Below are positions 1-7,414 of a stretch of 16,782 nt of DNA, piece by piece (positions within the stretch are counted from its first letter, which is position 1; each line of letters starts with the position of its first letter). A program made the translations under genes and the position numbers. Below the pieces are notes generated by a model. That model was not told the origin of the DNA and did not search any database. It saw only the letters and a program-made list of their open reading frames with translations. Origin of the DNA: Clostridiales bacterium (GTDB lineage Bacteria > Bacillota > Clostridia > Oscillospirales > CAG-272); NCBI GenBank assembly GCA_018370615.1, contig JAGZAC010000008.1, forward strand, positions 1 through 16,782. The letters are read 5' to 3'.

Positions 1-2804
1 TCACCTGTTGAGGAGTTGAAGGCGACGGAGTATACAAGATTGTTCTCGTCGTCCATAAGGCTGAAATATATCCGCTCGCTGTATTGTTCTCCCCATATTT
101 TGAATGAGTACGCCATGATCTCTGTTTCTTCCGGTATTCCCTCGTATACTGCCACTTCGTTTTCATAGCTGTCAATGAGCTTCACGTCTCCGTTCTGGAC
201 GAGTATGTATCCCTGCGACGCGGCGTAGATTTTGTCGTATTCACGGCTGACACGCAGGTCGTTTCCATCGGTGTCCCATACGGTGAAATGATGGTCGTCG
301 GTTATGCCGCCGACACCGTCCGGCGTTTTTGTGAGAGTATATTTTACATCCTTTGCGGGAATGGTGGAAGAGCCCTCCGCATAGTACCGCACCGTCACCG
401 TGATGGTATCGCCCCAGTCTGTCCGGTCGAGGAGGTCCATACGTATAATGGTACCTCCATGTCCGCCGACGTAAATTCGATTGCCCTTTGTTGGATAGCT
501 GAATAAATCCGCTGCCCAAACGTCGTCTTCCGTCAGGGTTAGGCCAAACAGTTTTTTGCCATAAGCGATTATTTCGTCTACAGTCAAATATCCCTTTTCA
601 TAGATCCCTTTACAGTCAATAATAAATGTTACCGCTATTTTTTTATAGTTTTCCAATTCTGTCGTGGACAATTCCTTTATATCTGGAATTTCCATGTCAA
701 ACCAGCTGGTCATGCGCTGCAGACCCATAAAATGATAGAGTTCCCATAAATCCGGATGCTTCATCGTAAATCCTTGATCTTGGCCGCTTCGTTTTCTCAG
801 TACTATATTGTACCCTTCCGGCCCCTCTGTTACGACAAAACATTGCTTGCCGACAGGGATTTTCTGGACCTCGCTTTGCAGAATCTCTACTTCTAAGAAG
901 ATATCATGTCCCTGATAGTCAATGCTTGGGTCATACAATAGCCGTGAAATCGTATAATCCCCAAATTCTAGAGTCTGGTAAAGGTCGTACGTTCCATCAG
1001 GGATAGGTCTCCCGTGCCGGGAAATCTTCTCCTCCAGTGCGGCGGTATCTTTTTGAAGGAACGTACACAGCAAATCGACTTTCAGCTGTTGTGTGGAGTC
1101 TTTCTCCAGCTGCAGTTGATCTATATCTGCAATATCGTGTATGGTGATTGTTTCAAAATCCTGCAGCTCCACGCCGCCTCTTTCCGCCAGATATTGTACC
1201 CAGTCGATCGACAATATCGTTTGATCTTCAAGTGTAATTTTGTATAAACCATCCTCGTGTATCATACTACTGTACACCTTAAATGCAAACCCTTCGATCG
1301 TATCAAAGTAATTATGTACAGATAGCTTTCCACCGCGCAGGTCCAGCACTGTCAGTGTGGGATGCTCCGTGTATGCATATTCAATACGTCCCCTGGAAGT
1401 GTTTCCATAGCTGTAAATCCATTGATCAAAGGCATTTTCACAGGTCAGCCAGGATAGGACATAAATTCCGTCGGCAACACGCAGCAGATCTCGATAGTGG
1501 AAGGTCTCTTGAAACGCTGCTTGTTTTATGTCTACACTATAGCTTTTTCCGTTATATTGTACCTTTGTGAGAAGTAGATTCATTGTATTTTTGTCTCGCT
1601 CAAATTGTACTGTTATAGAGTTATCCACATCCTGCAGCGTAACAATTTCCGAACATGGCTCTGCGCGGCGGATGAGCCATTCCACATCTTCCCAATCTGT
1701 GCAATCGTATGGGTTTACGCATACAAGCCCCACGCTGATACATGTCTCATCGGTAATATAAATGTTTGCTCTGCATTCAATATCTGTTCCCCAAGATCCA
1801 TCAGTAAATGTCGCCTCTTTTAGATCTATCTTTTTTATTTTGTTTATATCGTACGGCAAATCGTCTGTATCATATACTTTGCCAGGAAAATTTCCGGTAG
1901 TGACGTGTTCAAGCACTTTTTCATTGATCTGCTGCAAATACCCACTTCGCACAATAGCCTCACTGGGGGTAATGGTACCACGCTGTATATCCTCTCCCGG
2001 ACAGGAGTGCCCGGCAAGCAGCGAGGTGTAGAAAGGAACCCGGAAAAACGCGTCCGTTCCTATCTGTGCATCCTCCGGCACCGTTCCGTCGACCGCATGA
2101 ATACACTCGGAAAACGCCTGTGTACCGATATTTTTTACAGAATCCGGCAGGAAAATTTCCCGCAGACTGCAGCCGGAAAACGCTCCTTTTCCGATGGATT
2201 CCAGCCCCTCTGGAAACCTAATCGAGTCGATTTCTGCCTCGTAAAAGGCAAAGGCGCCGATTTGCCGGACGCCGTCCGGAATGATGTACTCTTCCGCCCC
2301 TTCGCCTGTATATTGAAGTAGGATGGTACCGTCCGCAGATATGATGGCGTCATCTGTATTTGTAAAATATTGGTTATCTGACGAGAGCAGCAGGCGAACG
2401 CCTCTCTCACAGCTAAACGCTTCATATCCCACCCGTTTGACATTCGCAGTCAGGGTGACGGAGCTGATGTCTTTCGTATCTGCAAAGGCATTGTCGGCAA
2501 TGGAATCCACTGTTTCCGGAATTACCACGTCCGTTTCATTTCCCGTGTACTTGATCAACTCCCCATTTCGAATAAGAAATCCATTCTCGTCGCTTGTGAT
2601 TTTTGTGGGCTCTACAGGCGCCGGGTTCAGATTCAAATGCAAAGCGATCAGCAGTGATGCCGCGGCTACTATACAAAAAGCCGCAGCTACAGAACCGATT
2701 TTTATAAACCGCATCCTGCGGCGCATACGGAAATATTGGAGTGTGTCCGTCAAATGCTGTTCCGATATGGATCCCATTGCTTGGTACAAATCCTTTCCCT
2801 TCAT
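1..2804 (-). CDS. Anchored BspA-type LRR protein with anti-sigma-like N-terminus (3' end off window)
   Basis: The reading frame is open from ATG at 2804 to the window edge (934 codons, no stop), so the protein is longer than seen. Residues 1-34 are a short, basic cytosolic segment that begins MKGKDLYQAMGSISEQ, a style I associate with sigma-factor partner proteins of Clostridia. A membrane segment follows at about 35-57 (GSVAAAFCIVAAASLLIAL). Residues about 85-225 hold four to five BspA-type LRR_5 units such as IPDGVRQIGAFAF and LESIGKGAFSGC. The remaining 700 or so residues show no repeat or motif I recognise and are predicted to lie outside the cell. The start overlaps the sigma factor stop (ATGA) and is preceded by AAAGGGGGA, so translation is coupled. 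I infer a membrane-bound anti-sigma or sensor protein. No zinc-binding anti-sigma motif (HxxxCxxC) is visible, so the anti-sigma role rests on position and topology. Confidence 0.8.
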   Translation of the reverse strand, partial: MKGKDLYQAMGSISEQHLTDTLQYFRMRRRMRFIKIGSVAAAFCIVAAASLLIALHLNLNPAPVEPTKITSDENGFLIRNGELIKYTGNETDVVIPETVDSIADNAFADTKDISSVTLTANVKRVGYEAFSCERGVRLLLSSDNQYFTNTDDAIISADGTILLQYTGEGAEEYIIPDGVRQIGAFAFYEAEIDSIRFPEGLESIGKGAFSGCSLREIFLPDSVKNIGTQAFSECIHAVDGTVPEDAQIGTDAFFRVPFYTSLLAGHSCPGEDIQRGTITPSEAIVRSGYLQQINEKVLEHVTTGNFPGKVYDTDDLPYDINKIKKIDLKEATFTDGSWGTDIECRANIYITDETCISVGLVCVNPYDCTDWEDVEWLIRRAEPCSEIVTLQDVDNSITVQFERDKNTMNLLLTKVQYNGKSYSVDIKQAAFQETFHYRDLLRVADGIYVLSWLTCENAFDQWIYSYGNTSRGRIEYAYTEHPTLTVLDLRGGKLSVHNYFDTIEGFAFKVYSSMIHEDGLYKITLEDQTILSIDWVQYLAERGGVELQDFETITIHDIADIDQLQLEKDSTQQLKVDLLCTFLQKDTAALEEKISRHGRPIPDGTYDLYQTLEFGDYTISRLLYDPSIDYQGHDIFLEVEILQSEVQKIPVGKQCFVVTEGPEGYNIVLRKRSGQDQGFTMKHPDLWELYHFMGLQRMTSWFDMEIPDIKELSTTELENYKKIAVTFIIDCKGIYEKGYLTVDEIIAYGKKLFGLTLTEDDVWAADLFSYPTKGNRIYVGGHGGTIIRMDLLDRTDWGDTITVTVRYYAEGSSTIPAKDVKYTLTKTPDGVGGITDDHHFTVWDTDGNDLRVSREYDKIYAASQGYILVQNGDVKLIDSYENEVAVYEGIPEETEIMAYSFKIWGEQYSERIYFSLMDDENNLVYSVAFNSSTG

Positions 2805-3346
2805 TGGGAGATCCCCCTTTCTTCCAGCACCCGTTTGAGTTCCTCCCGCAGTCGGGATAGCCGGGTGGTAACACAAGTGACAGTGAGCCCGGACAGGCGC
2901 GCCAGCTCCTTCACCGATTCCGATAAAAAGTACTTTCCTACAAACAGCGCTCGATTTTGCACATTCAGACCTGCAAGAAACGCATCGATTGCTTCAGATA
3001 GCTCTGTGTCATCAAAGGATGCCTCCGGTGCGGGAATGCATTCCTCCAATTCTGTGATGGATCCGCTAATGCCGCCACGCTTTTGGGCCGTATTATAATC
3101 TAGCTTGTCACAGGCAATATTGCGGGCAATTTTCGCCGCATAGGCCTGTATGGAATCTGGATCCTTGGGTGGAATAGTATTCCAGACGGTCAAATAGGTG
3201 TCATTTTCACATTCTTCCGCATCCTGTGGAACGGACAGTATATTCATAGCGATGCGGTAGATCAATTTTCCGTATTTTCCCGATAAAGCCGGTATCGCCT
3301 GCTCGCTGCGGGCGAGAAACAGGCTTTTGATGCTCCTGTCGTCCAT
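2801..3346 (-). CDS. ECF-type RNA polymerase sigma factor
   Basis: A 181-residue protein with the two-domain layout of extracytoplasmic-function (group 4) sigma-70 factors. Region 2 spans about residues 22-95 (YGKLIYRIAMNIL, then DAEECENDTYLTVWNTIPP and YAAKIARNIACDKL), for core polymerase and -10 binding. Region 4 spans about 125-178 (LNVQNRALFVGKYFLSES, then the helix-turn-helix VKELARLSGLTVTCVTTRLSRLREEL), for -35 recognition. Length is normal for the family, and region 3 is absent as expected. ATG at 3346 has AAGGA about 8 bases upstream. It overlaps the following LRR membrane protein by ATGA, the usual arrangement for a sigma factor and its regulator. The ECF subgroup, target promoters and inducing signal cannot be read from the sequence. 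Confidence 0.9.
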   Translation of the reverse strand: MDDRSIKSLFLARSEQAIPALSGKYGKLIYRIAMNILSVPQDAEECENDTYLTVWNTIPPKDPDSIQAYAAKIARNIACDKLDYNTAQKRGGISGSITELEECIPAPEASFDDTELSEAIDAFLAGLNVQNRALFVGKYFLSESVKELARLSGLTVTCVTTRLSRLREELKRVLEERGISQ

Positions 3347-3387
3347 AGTCTTGTCCTTTCTTTACTTATACGGGTCCCTTCACTATA

Positions 3388-3415
3388 TATGTAGGATTTC
3401 GTAACATTTTGTCAC
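3388..3415 (-). promoter_or_regulatory. Candidate promoter of the sigma factor gene
   Basis: On the minus strand GTGACA (3415-3410), a 16-base spacer and TACATA (3393-3388) form a weak sigma-A-like promoter about 40 bases upstream of the start codon. The -35 half is also part of an imperfect inverted repeat (GTAACA-TTT-TGTCAC on the plus strand, 5 of 6 pairs). An ECF-type autoregulated promoter using other positions in this stretch is equally possible. Confidence 0.35.
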
Positions 3416-3420
3416 GGGGG

Positions 3421-3439
3421 ATGTAAAAAATCTTTACAT
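3421..3439. promoter_or_regulatory. Perfect 7-bp inverted repeat upstream of the sigma gene
   Basis: ATGTAAA (3421-3427), spacer AAATC, TTTACAT (3433-3439). It lies 6 bases upstream of the proposed -35 of the sigma gene and downstream of the terminator at 3451-3479. Position and symmetry fit an operator, but AT-rich sequence yields such repeats by chance, so function is a guess. Confidence 0.3.
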
Positions 3440-3450
3440 TTACATTTTAC

Positions 3451-3479
3451 AAAAAAAGACCTCTCTTTACAAGAGAGGT
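3451..3479 (-). terminator. Rho-independent terminator, minus strand
   Basis: Perfect 9-bp stem ACCTCTCTT (3459-3467) / AAGAGAGGT (3471-3479) with a 3-base loop. On the minus strand it is followed by C and seven T (3457-3451). It would stop transcripts coming through the oxidoreductase gene and the repeat cluster before they enter the sigma operon. Its stem resembles the outer hairpin of the nearby repeats (CCTCCCCT-TACAC-AGGGGAGG), so it may be a degenerate copy. Confidence 0.75.
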
Positions 3480-3572
3480 GAAGTTCCTAATACTAAATTT
3501 GCTGCACAATTTCTGAGACGGTAGATTTCCGTTTGAAAGGTGCCTCCCAAGGGAAGTTACTTTATGAATGTA

Positions 3573-3591
3573 AAGCCTCCCCTGGGAGGGG
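3573..3591. repeat. Palindromic repeat, partial unit A
   Basis: Short copy AAGCCTCCCCTGGGAGGGG, containing only the outer C-rich palindrome of the family. It has the same first 16 bases as unit B at 3622. A weaker relative (GCCTCCCAAGGGA) begins at 3542. Confidence 0.5.
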
Positions 3592-3620
3592 AAAGTGTAC
3601 GGTACTGTTCTCCAAATCAA

Positions 3621-3676
3621 AGCCTCCCCTGGGAGGGGGAGGTGGCTCGCCGTAGGCGAGACGGAAGGGTTGTAAA
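3621..3676 (-). repeat. Palindromic repeat, unit B
   Basis: Full-length unit in minus orientation. The C-rich outer palindrome (GCCTCCCCTGGGAGGGGG) is followed by an inner perfect hairpin CTCGCC (3646-3651), GTA, GGCGAG (3655-3660), and the unit closes with ACGGAAGGGTTGT. Read on the minus strand the order is ACAACCC, CCGT, inner hairpin, outer hairpin, the same as units E and F. Confidence 0.65.
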
Positions 3677-3680
3677 CAAG

Positions 3681-3735
3681 ACAATCCCCCTGTCGGCTCC
3701 GCCGACATCCCCCTTTACACAAGGGGGCCTTTTTG
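3681..3735 (+). repeat. Palindromic repeat, unit C, with terminator-like end
   Basis: Plus-oriented unit. It opens with ACAATCCCCC, then a perfect 7-bp hairpin TGTCGGC (3691-3697), TCC, GCCGACA (3701-3707). A second perfect 7-bp hairpin follows, CCCCCTT (3709-3715), TACAC, AAGGGGG (3721-3727), then CC and five T. The second half has the form of an intrinsic terminator on the plus strand, although no plus-strand gene lies upstream within the window. Confidence 0.65.
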
Positions 3736-3740
3736 GTTCA

Positions 3741-3763
3741 AGCCTCCCCTGTGTAAGGACCCT
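3741..3763 (-). repeat. Palindromic repeat, truncated unit D
   Basis: AGCCTCCCCTGTGTAAGG matches the start of unit E (3787-3804) and then diverges, so the right arm of the outer hairpin is broken. It looks like a decayed copy. Confidence 0.5.
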
Positions 3764-3787
3764 TTTATTTCAGCCTCTAGTCATCTA

Positions 3788-3838
3788 AGCCTCCCCTGTG
3801 TAAGGGGAGGTGCCGCTTTAGAGGCGGTGGGGTTGTTA
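3788..3838 (-). repeat. Palindromic repeat, unit E, abutting the oxidoreductase stop
   Basis: Outer perfect 8-bp hairpin CCTCCCCT (3790-3797), GTGTA, AGGGGAGG (3803-3810). The inner hairpin is CCGC (3813-3816) / GCGG (3824-3827), followed by TGGGGTTGTTA. The outer end coincides with the TAA stop of the oxidoreductase (3838-3836), so the unit begins exactly where the gene ends. The outer hairpin is the same sequence as in unit F near 9650, on the opposite strand. Confidence 0.65.
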
Positions 3839-4903
3839 TAAAGCAAAAACCACTTCTCTGCCGCTGGCAGATGAATCGTAAATTCCCTGCATAATTTTGG
3901 AGGTTTTTATTGCATAATCAATGTGGGAACGCTCCTTTTCTCCGGTACGCACACACCGGAGAAATGCATCCACCTCCCGCTGGAACATGCTGGCCTGGGG
4001 CACCTCTACTTCCTCTGTAATCAATTCCCCGTCCTTCACGCCGTATATTTTATAGTCCCCACAGTACTGAAGGCGAATTCCCGCCTTTGTCCCCATAAAG
4101 TCCAAGTACTGCTCTTCCTCTTCAATATTCTGCGCCCATGCTCCCTCCAGAGTGATTACAGGACCGGTGGTCCGAATAAACGCGGATACAGAATCATCCA
4201 CATCATAGGTGCCGTTCACATTCCGGGTTTCCTCGCTCCACATGCTCCGGTAGACATAGTCCTTTATATTTACACCTAGTTTGCAGAATGTTGCTCCGGA
4301 TACGGAAATGGGGTCCGGATCGCCTACACAGTACAGCACCTGATCCAGTCGATGTACCCCCCAGTCAATCAGCACACCGCCGCCAGAAATAGCCTTTGTG
4401 GTAAAGGCACCACCGATTCCCGGGATACTCCGGTGACTGCGGAAACTGATAAATACATGATATACTTCTCCCAGCTCTCCTGAGAGTATCCGCTGGCGCA
4501 CTTGATTGACTGCCTCATGAAACCGGCATACCACACCGATGTTGAGCACCATGCCGGTCTCCCGCTGTACCTTCTGCATTTCCAGCGCCTCGCTGTAAAT
4601 CCGCGCCGCTGGTTTTTCACAAAGGACATGCTTTCCTGCACGCATGGCCGCAATAGAAATTACGCTGTGCATCTGATTGGGTGTGCATACAGACACCGCT
4701 GCAATCTCCGGATCCTCCAGGGCCTTTCGGTAATCTGTAATGGCAGTACCGCATCCATATTCTTCCACGCACGCCTGCGCTTTCTCCTCATTTACATCAC
4801 AAAAGTACTTGATCTCGGCATCCTGCGCCTCCAGATAACATGGAATATGTGCCGACTTTGCAATGCAACCGCAGCCGATAATAGCAACCTTGATTTTGGA
4901 CAT
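3836..4903 (-). CDS. Gfo/Idh/MocA family NAD(P)-dependent oxidoreductase
   Basis: A 355-residue protein with the family's two-domain plan. The N-terminal Rossmann fold opens with KVAIIGCGCIAKSAHIP (residues 5-21, GxGxxA nucleotide-binding loop), followed by the acidic strand end FCDVNEEKA and SVCTPNQMHS. The family signature CEKPAA places the catalytic lysine at K97. The C-terminal domain carries GGGVLIDWGVHRLDQVL (174-190), with D180 and H184 matching the conserved D-x-x-x-H pair that positions substrate. Members oxidise or reduce sugars, inositols and related polyols, and the substrate cannot be assigned here. The ATG at 4903 has AGGAGG six bases upstream and its own promoter. It stands alone, with a terminator downstream and the divergent LRR operon upstream, so context gives no pathway. 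Length is normal and key residues are intact. Confidence 0.92.
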   Translation of the reverse strand: MSKIKVAIIGCGCIAKSAHIPCYLEAQDAEIKYFCDVNEEKAQACVEEYGCGTAITDYRKALEDPEIAAVSVCTPNQMHSVISIAAMRAGKHVLCEKPAARIYSEALEMQKVQRETGMVLNIGVVCRFHEAVNQVRQRILSGELGEVYHVFISFRSHRSIPGIGGAFTTKAISGGGVLIDWGVHRLDQVLYCVGDPDPISVSGATFCKLGVNIKDYVYRSMWSEETRNVNGTYDVDDSVSAFIRTTGPVITLEGAWAQNIEEEEQYLDFMGTKAGIRLQYCGDYKIYGVKDGELITEEVEVPQASMFQREVDAFLRCVRTGEKERSHIDYAIKTSKIMQGIYDSSASGREVVFAL

Positions 4904-4931
4904 AATGCCTCCTGTCCGCCTTTGGCGTTTT

Positions 4932-4972
4932 TTACAGTACGTGCCTTGGCACGCTGATTTTTACTACTGTAA
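4932..4972. promoter_or_regulatory. Inverted repeat and hairpin in the oxidoreductase leader
   Basis: Perfect 8-bp arms TTACAGTA (4932-4939) and TACTGTAA (4965-4972) enclose a second perfect hairpin CGTGCC (4940-4945), TT, GGCACG (4948-4953). The right arm touches the -10 box of the minus-strand promoter, so the structure covers the expected transcription start and the 5' leader. It could be an operator for a repressor or a folded leader RNA. No known riboswitch class is recognised. Confidence 0.45.
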
Positions 4973-5000
4973 TTGTACTGGCTCCTTCCTTTTTTTGCAA
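4972..5000 (-). promoter_or_regulatory. Sigma-A promoter of the oxidoreductase gene
   Basis: On the minus strand TTGCAA (5000-4995), 17 bases, TACAAT (4977-4972), about 70 bases before the start codon. A small perfect inverted repeat GCAAT-AGA-ATTGC (4997-5009) overlaps the -35 and could hold a regulator. A-tract DNA at about 5015-5040 lies just upstream and may act as an UP element for this promoter or the divergent one. Confidence 0.7.
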
Positions 5001-5058
5001 TAGAATTGCGGAATTTTTTACGAAAATTAAAAAAATTTTTGAAGCATTTTGTGCACTA

Positions 5059-5094
5059 TTGTGTTTTGACTGCACGTGTGTTATCATATAAATT
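5059..5094 (+). promoter_or_regulatory. Candidate promoter of the LRR-flavoprotein-apbE unit
   Basis: Two overlapping readings. TTGTGT (5059-5064) with 17-base spacing to TATCAT (5082-5087) is preceded by TGT, giving an extended -10. Alternatively TTGACT (5066-5071) lies 15 bases before TATAAA (5087-5092). Either starts transcription about 30 bases before the first gene. The true boxes cannot be chosen by eye. Confidence 0.5.
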
Positions 5095-5124
5095 AAGAAA
5101 GAATCTAAGGCGGGAGGTGCTTTT

Positions 5125-7344
5125 ATGAATCAGGATAACGACAAAAGCAAGGAAAAAGCCCCTTCCCTGAACAATATGGATACCGGCGCTCTCCAAGCAC
5201 GTATAGAGAAGGCACAGACAGATATACCGGAGGAAGCAGAAGCTCTGTCCAGACAGGAAGCGCTCGACTCCAGTGAAATCCACCGCACCATACGGCGTGT
5301 CGCCGGGCGGCAGCTTTGGATCATTGCCGTCTGTGTTTTGATGGTGCTGGCCGCAGCGGCGGTGCTGGCCCTTCAATTTGGGGATTTGTTTTCCGGCAGG
5401 GGAAATACAGATGAAACTGTTTCCCTCACGGCTGGCGATGCCCCCTGGCTGTCTTTTGCCAACGGCATGCTGTCCTACAATGCCGAATACACCGGAGACT
5501 TTCCCGCCGAGCTTGTAATTCCCGACACTTTTGACGGAAACACGGTGGAAGGCGTAGCCGACGAAGGCTTTACCCATATGGAAGAAGTGGTGTCTGTAGC
5601 AGTGGGAGAAAACGTATCGTACATCGGTGTACGTGCGTTTGAAGGCTGTGGCAGCCTTACTCAGCTGGACTTGGGAGGTGTGCAGGAAATCTCTTACGGG
5701 GCCTTTGACGGTTGCACTTCCCTGACATCTGTTGTGGGGGGAAACGTCTCCAGCATCGGCGCCTACGCATTTCAGGACTGTGCTTCTCTCTCCTCCTTTC
5801 CCCTGGGAGAATCGGTTACCACCATCGGCACCTGTGCTTTCCAAAACTGCAGTGCCTTGGGACCGGATCTGCTGCTCTCTTCTAGCGTGTCCAGAATCGG
5901 GCAAAGTGCCTATGAAGGCTGCACTTCCCTTTTACGGGTAGAAATCCCCGATGCAGATTCTATCGGCGAGGGCGCCTTTGCAGGCTGTACCGCTTTAACA
6001 TCCGTACAAATGGACTGTCTAAATGTAGGCAATCGGGCACTGGCGGGATGTACCGCACTGGAAAATGCCGCCTTTGGCGGCAAAACCCTGACCCTTGGGG
6101 CGGAGCTATTTGACGGATGTACTGCGCTGACAGCGGTAACCTACGAAAATGAGGGAACAACTCTGTCAGAAAGCGCCTTTCAGGGATGCACCTCCCTTAC
6201 CGTGGCGCCTCTTCCGGCAGGTACCACAGAAATTCCTGCCAGAATGTTTGCCGGCTGTATAAACCTTACCGACACCGGCCTTACTGACCGAATCCTCTCC
6301 ATCGGCGACAGTGCATACGAAGGCTGTACCGCGCTCACCCAAGTACACATCTCCAACAACACCGATGTCCTTGGAGAGGGTACCTTTGCCGGCTGTTCCA
6401 ACTTGTCTGAATATACACTGCCAGACGATATTACAGAAATCCCTGCGAATTTTTTCAACGGCTGTACCAGCTTGAACAGTGCAGAAATCCCCGAAAGCGT
6501 ACAATATATTGAAGAAGGCGCGTTTCGGGAATGTACAGGAATTTTCTCCGTCAGCATCCCTTATGGAGTTTTGTCCCTGGGGGACAGTGCCTTTGCGGGA
6601 TGCACTGCGCTGGAGAGAATCACTCTTCCTACCTCACTGGAATCCATCGGAGAGGGTGCCTTTGACGGGTGCTCCAGCGTGCAGTATCTAGATGTTCCCA
6701 AAAGCGTCACCTGGATCGGAGACCGGGCTTTTGCGGATATGGAAAATCTCCGATCTGTGGGACTATTCACAGCCGTGCAGGTTTCCGCCGCAGTCTTTCC
6801 CGGCTGCAGCGTTCTCTCGGAAATCCGCATTTCCGGTTATGACTCCCAGTACACCGTCATTGGCGGCGTGCTGTTCTCCTCCGACGGCAAAACGCTGATT
6901 TTCTATCCTGCCGGACTGCAAAATCAAAGCTATACAGTTCCCGCAGGGGTAGAGCAAATTGAAACAGGGGCATTTCAAGGGTCAAGGCTCCGCAGCATTC
7001 ACACCGGCAGCACGACGCTCATTGGAATGCATGCCTTTGCAGACTGCAGTGCGCTCCAGTCCGTAACGCTGGGGGAAGGACTGACAGAGCTGGGATTCGG
7101 CGCTTTTCAAAACTGCAGTGCACTGGAAAATGTACAGCTGCCCCATTCCCTCACTACCATCGACAGCATGGTTTTTGCCGGGTGTACCAGTCTTACACAG
7201 CTTACACTGCCGTTGGAAATCACCGATATTGCTTCCGATGCCATTGAAGGCAGCACCATCCTATGGGTAGAAGAGGACGCGCCTATTTTGGATACACTGG
7301 AAGAAGCAAAGCTGAATTACAAGGTCATTCCAAAGAGCGCATAA
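5125..7344 (+). CDS. Membrane-anchored BspA-type leucine-rich repeat protein
   Basis: A 739-residue protein. Residues 1-63 are charged, cytosolic and without a recognised domain. Residues about 64-84 (LWIIAVCVLMVLAAAAVLAL) form one membrane segment, so the rest should face outward. From about 118 to 720 there are roughly 23 BspA-type (LRR_5) repeats of 21-25 residues with the pattern IG..AF.GCTSL..V.LP, nearly all with a cysteine in the F-x-G-C turn. The repeat array is interrupted near 575-605 by a YTVIGGVLFSSDGKTLIFYP insertion typical of the family. It ends EEAKLNYKVIPKSA, with no LPxTG-type sorting signal, so anchoring relies on the N-terminal helix. BspA-type LRR domains mediate surface binding in several gut and oral bacteria, but the ligand here is unknown. 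The start has GGGAGG 8 bases upstream. The gene heads the unit with the FMN-binding lipoprotein and apbE. Confidence 0.92.
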   Translation: MNQDNDKSKEKAPSLNNMDTGALQARIEKAQTDIPEEAEALSRQEALDSSEIHRTIRRVAGRQLWIIAVCVLMVLAAAAVLALQFGDLFSGRGNTDETVSLTAGDAPWLSFANGMLSYNAEYTGDFPAELVIPDTFDGNTVEGVADEGFTHMEEVVSVAVGENVSYIGVRAFEGCGSLTQLDLGGVQEISYGAFDGCTSLTSVVGGNVSSIGAYAFQDCASLSSFPLGESVTTIGTCAFQNCSALGPDLLLSSSVSRIGQSAYEGCTSLLRVEIPDADSIGEGAFAGCTALTSVQMDCLNVGNRALAGCTALENAAFGGKTLTLGAELFDGCTALTAVTYENEGTTLSESAFQGCTSLTVAPLPAGTTEIPARMFAGCINLTDTGLTDRILSIGDSAYEGCTALTQVHISNNTDVLGEGTFAGCSNLSEYTLPDDITEIPANFFNGCTSLNSAEIPESVQYIEEGAFRECTGIFSVSIPYGVLSLGDSAFAGCTALERITLPTSLESIGEGAFDGCSSVQYLDVPKSVTWIGDRAFADMENLRSVGLFTAVQVSAAVFPGCSVLSEIRISGYDSQYTVIGGVLFSSDGKTLIFYPAGLQNQSYTVPAGVEQIETGAFQGSRLRSIHTGSTTLIGMHAFADCSALQSVTLGEGLTELGFGAFQNCSALENVQLPHSLTTIDSMVFAGCTSLTQLTLPLEITDIASDAIEGSTILWVEEDAPILDTLEEAKLNYKVIPKSA

Positions 7345-7414
7345 CCTGGGACGTATGCATGTTTTTTCCCGGAGTGGACAAAATATATTTATCATCTTTT
7401 AGGAGGACAAGCAC

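Noticed and set aside
3573..3838. CRISPR array
   Set aside because: The units lie in both orientations, vary in length and internal sequence, and lack regular spacers. No cas gene is nearby.
5056..5904. A 282-codon minus-strand frame opposite the LRR gene start
   Set aside because: It is complementary to the LRR repeats, has no ribosome site or recognisable domain, and overlaps the promoter region of the real gene.
5480..7290. Tandem DNA repeat array
   Set aside because: The periodicity is at protein level (LRR units of 21-25 residues). The DNA copies have diverged too far to be a nucleotide repeat.
7345..7414. Separate promoter or terminator between the LRR and lipoprotein genes
   Set aside because: TGGACA and TATCAT occur but at wrong spacing, and the CCTGGGA/TCCCGG pairing has a bulge and a 15-base loop, so neither is convincing.
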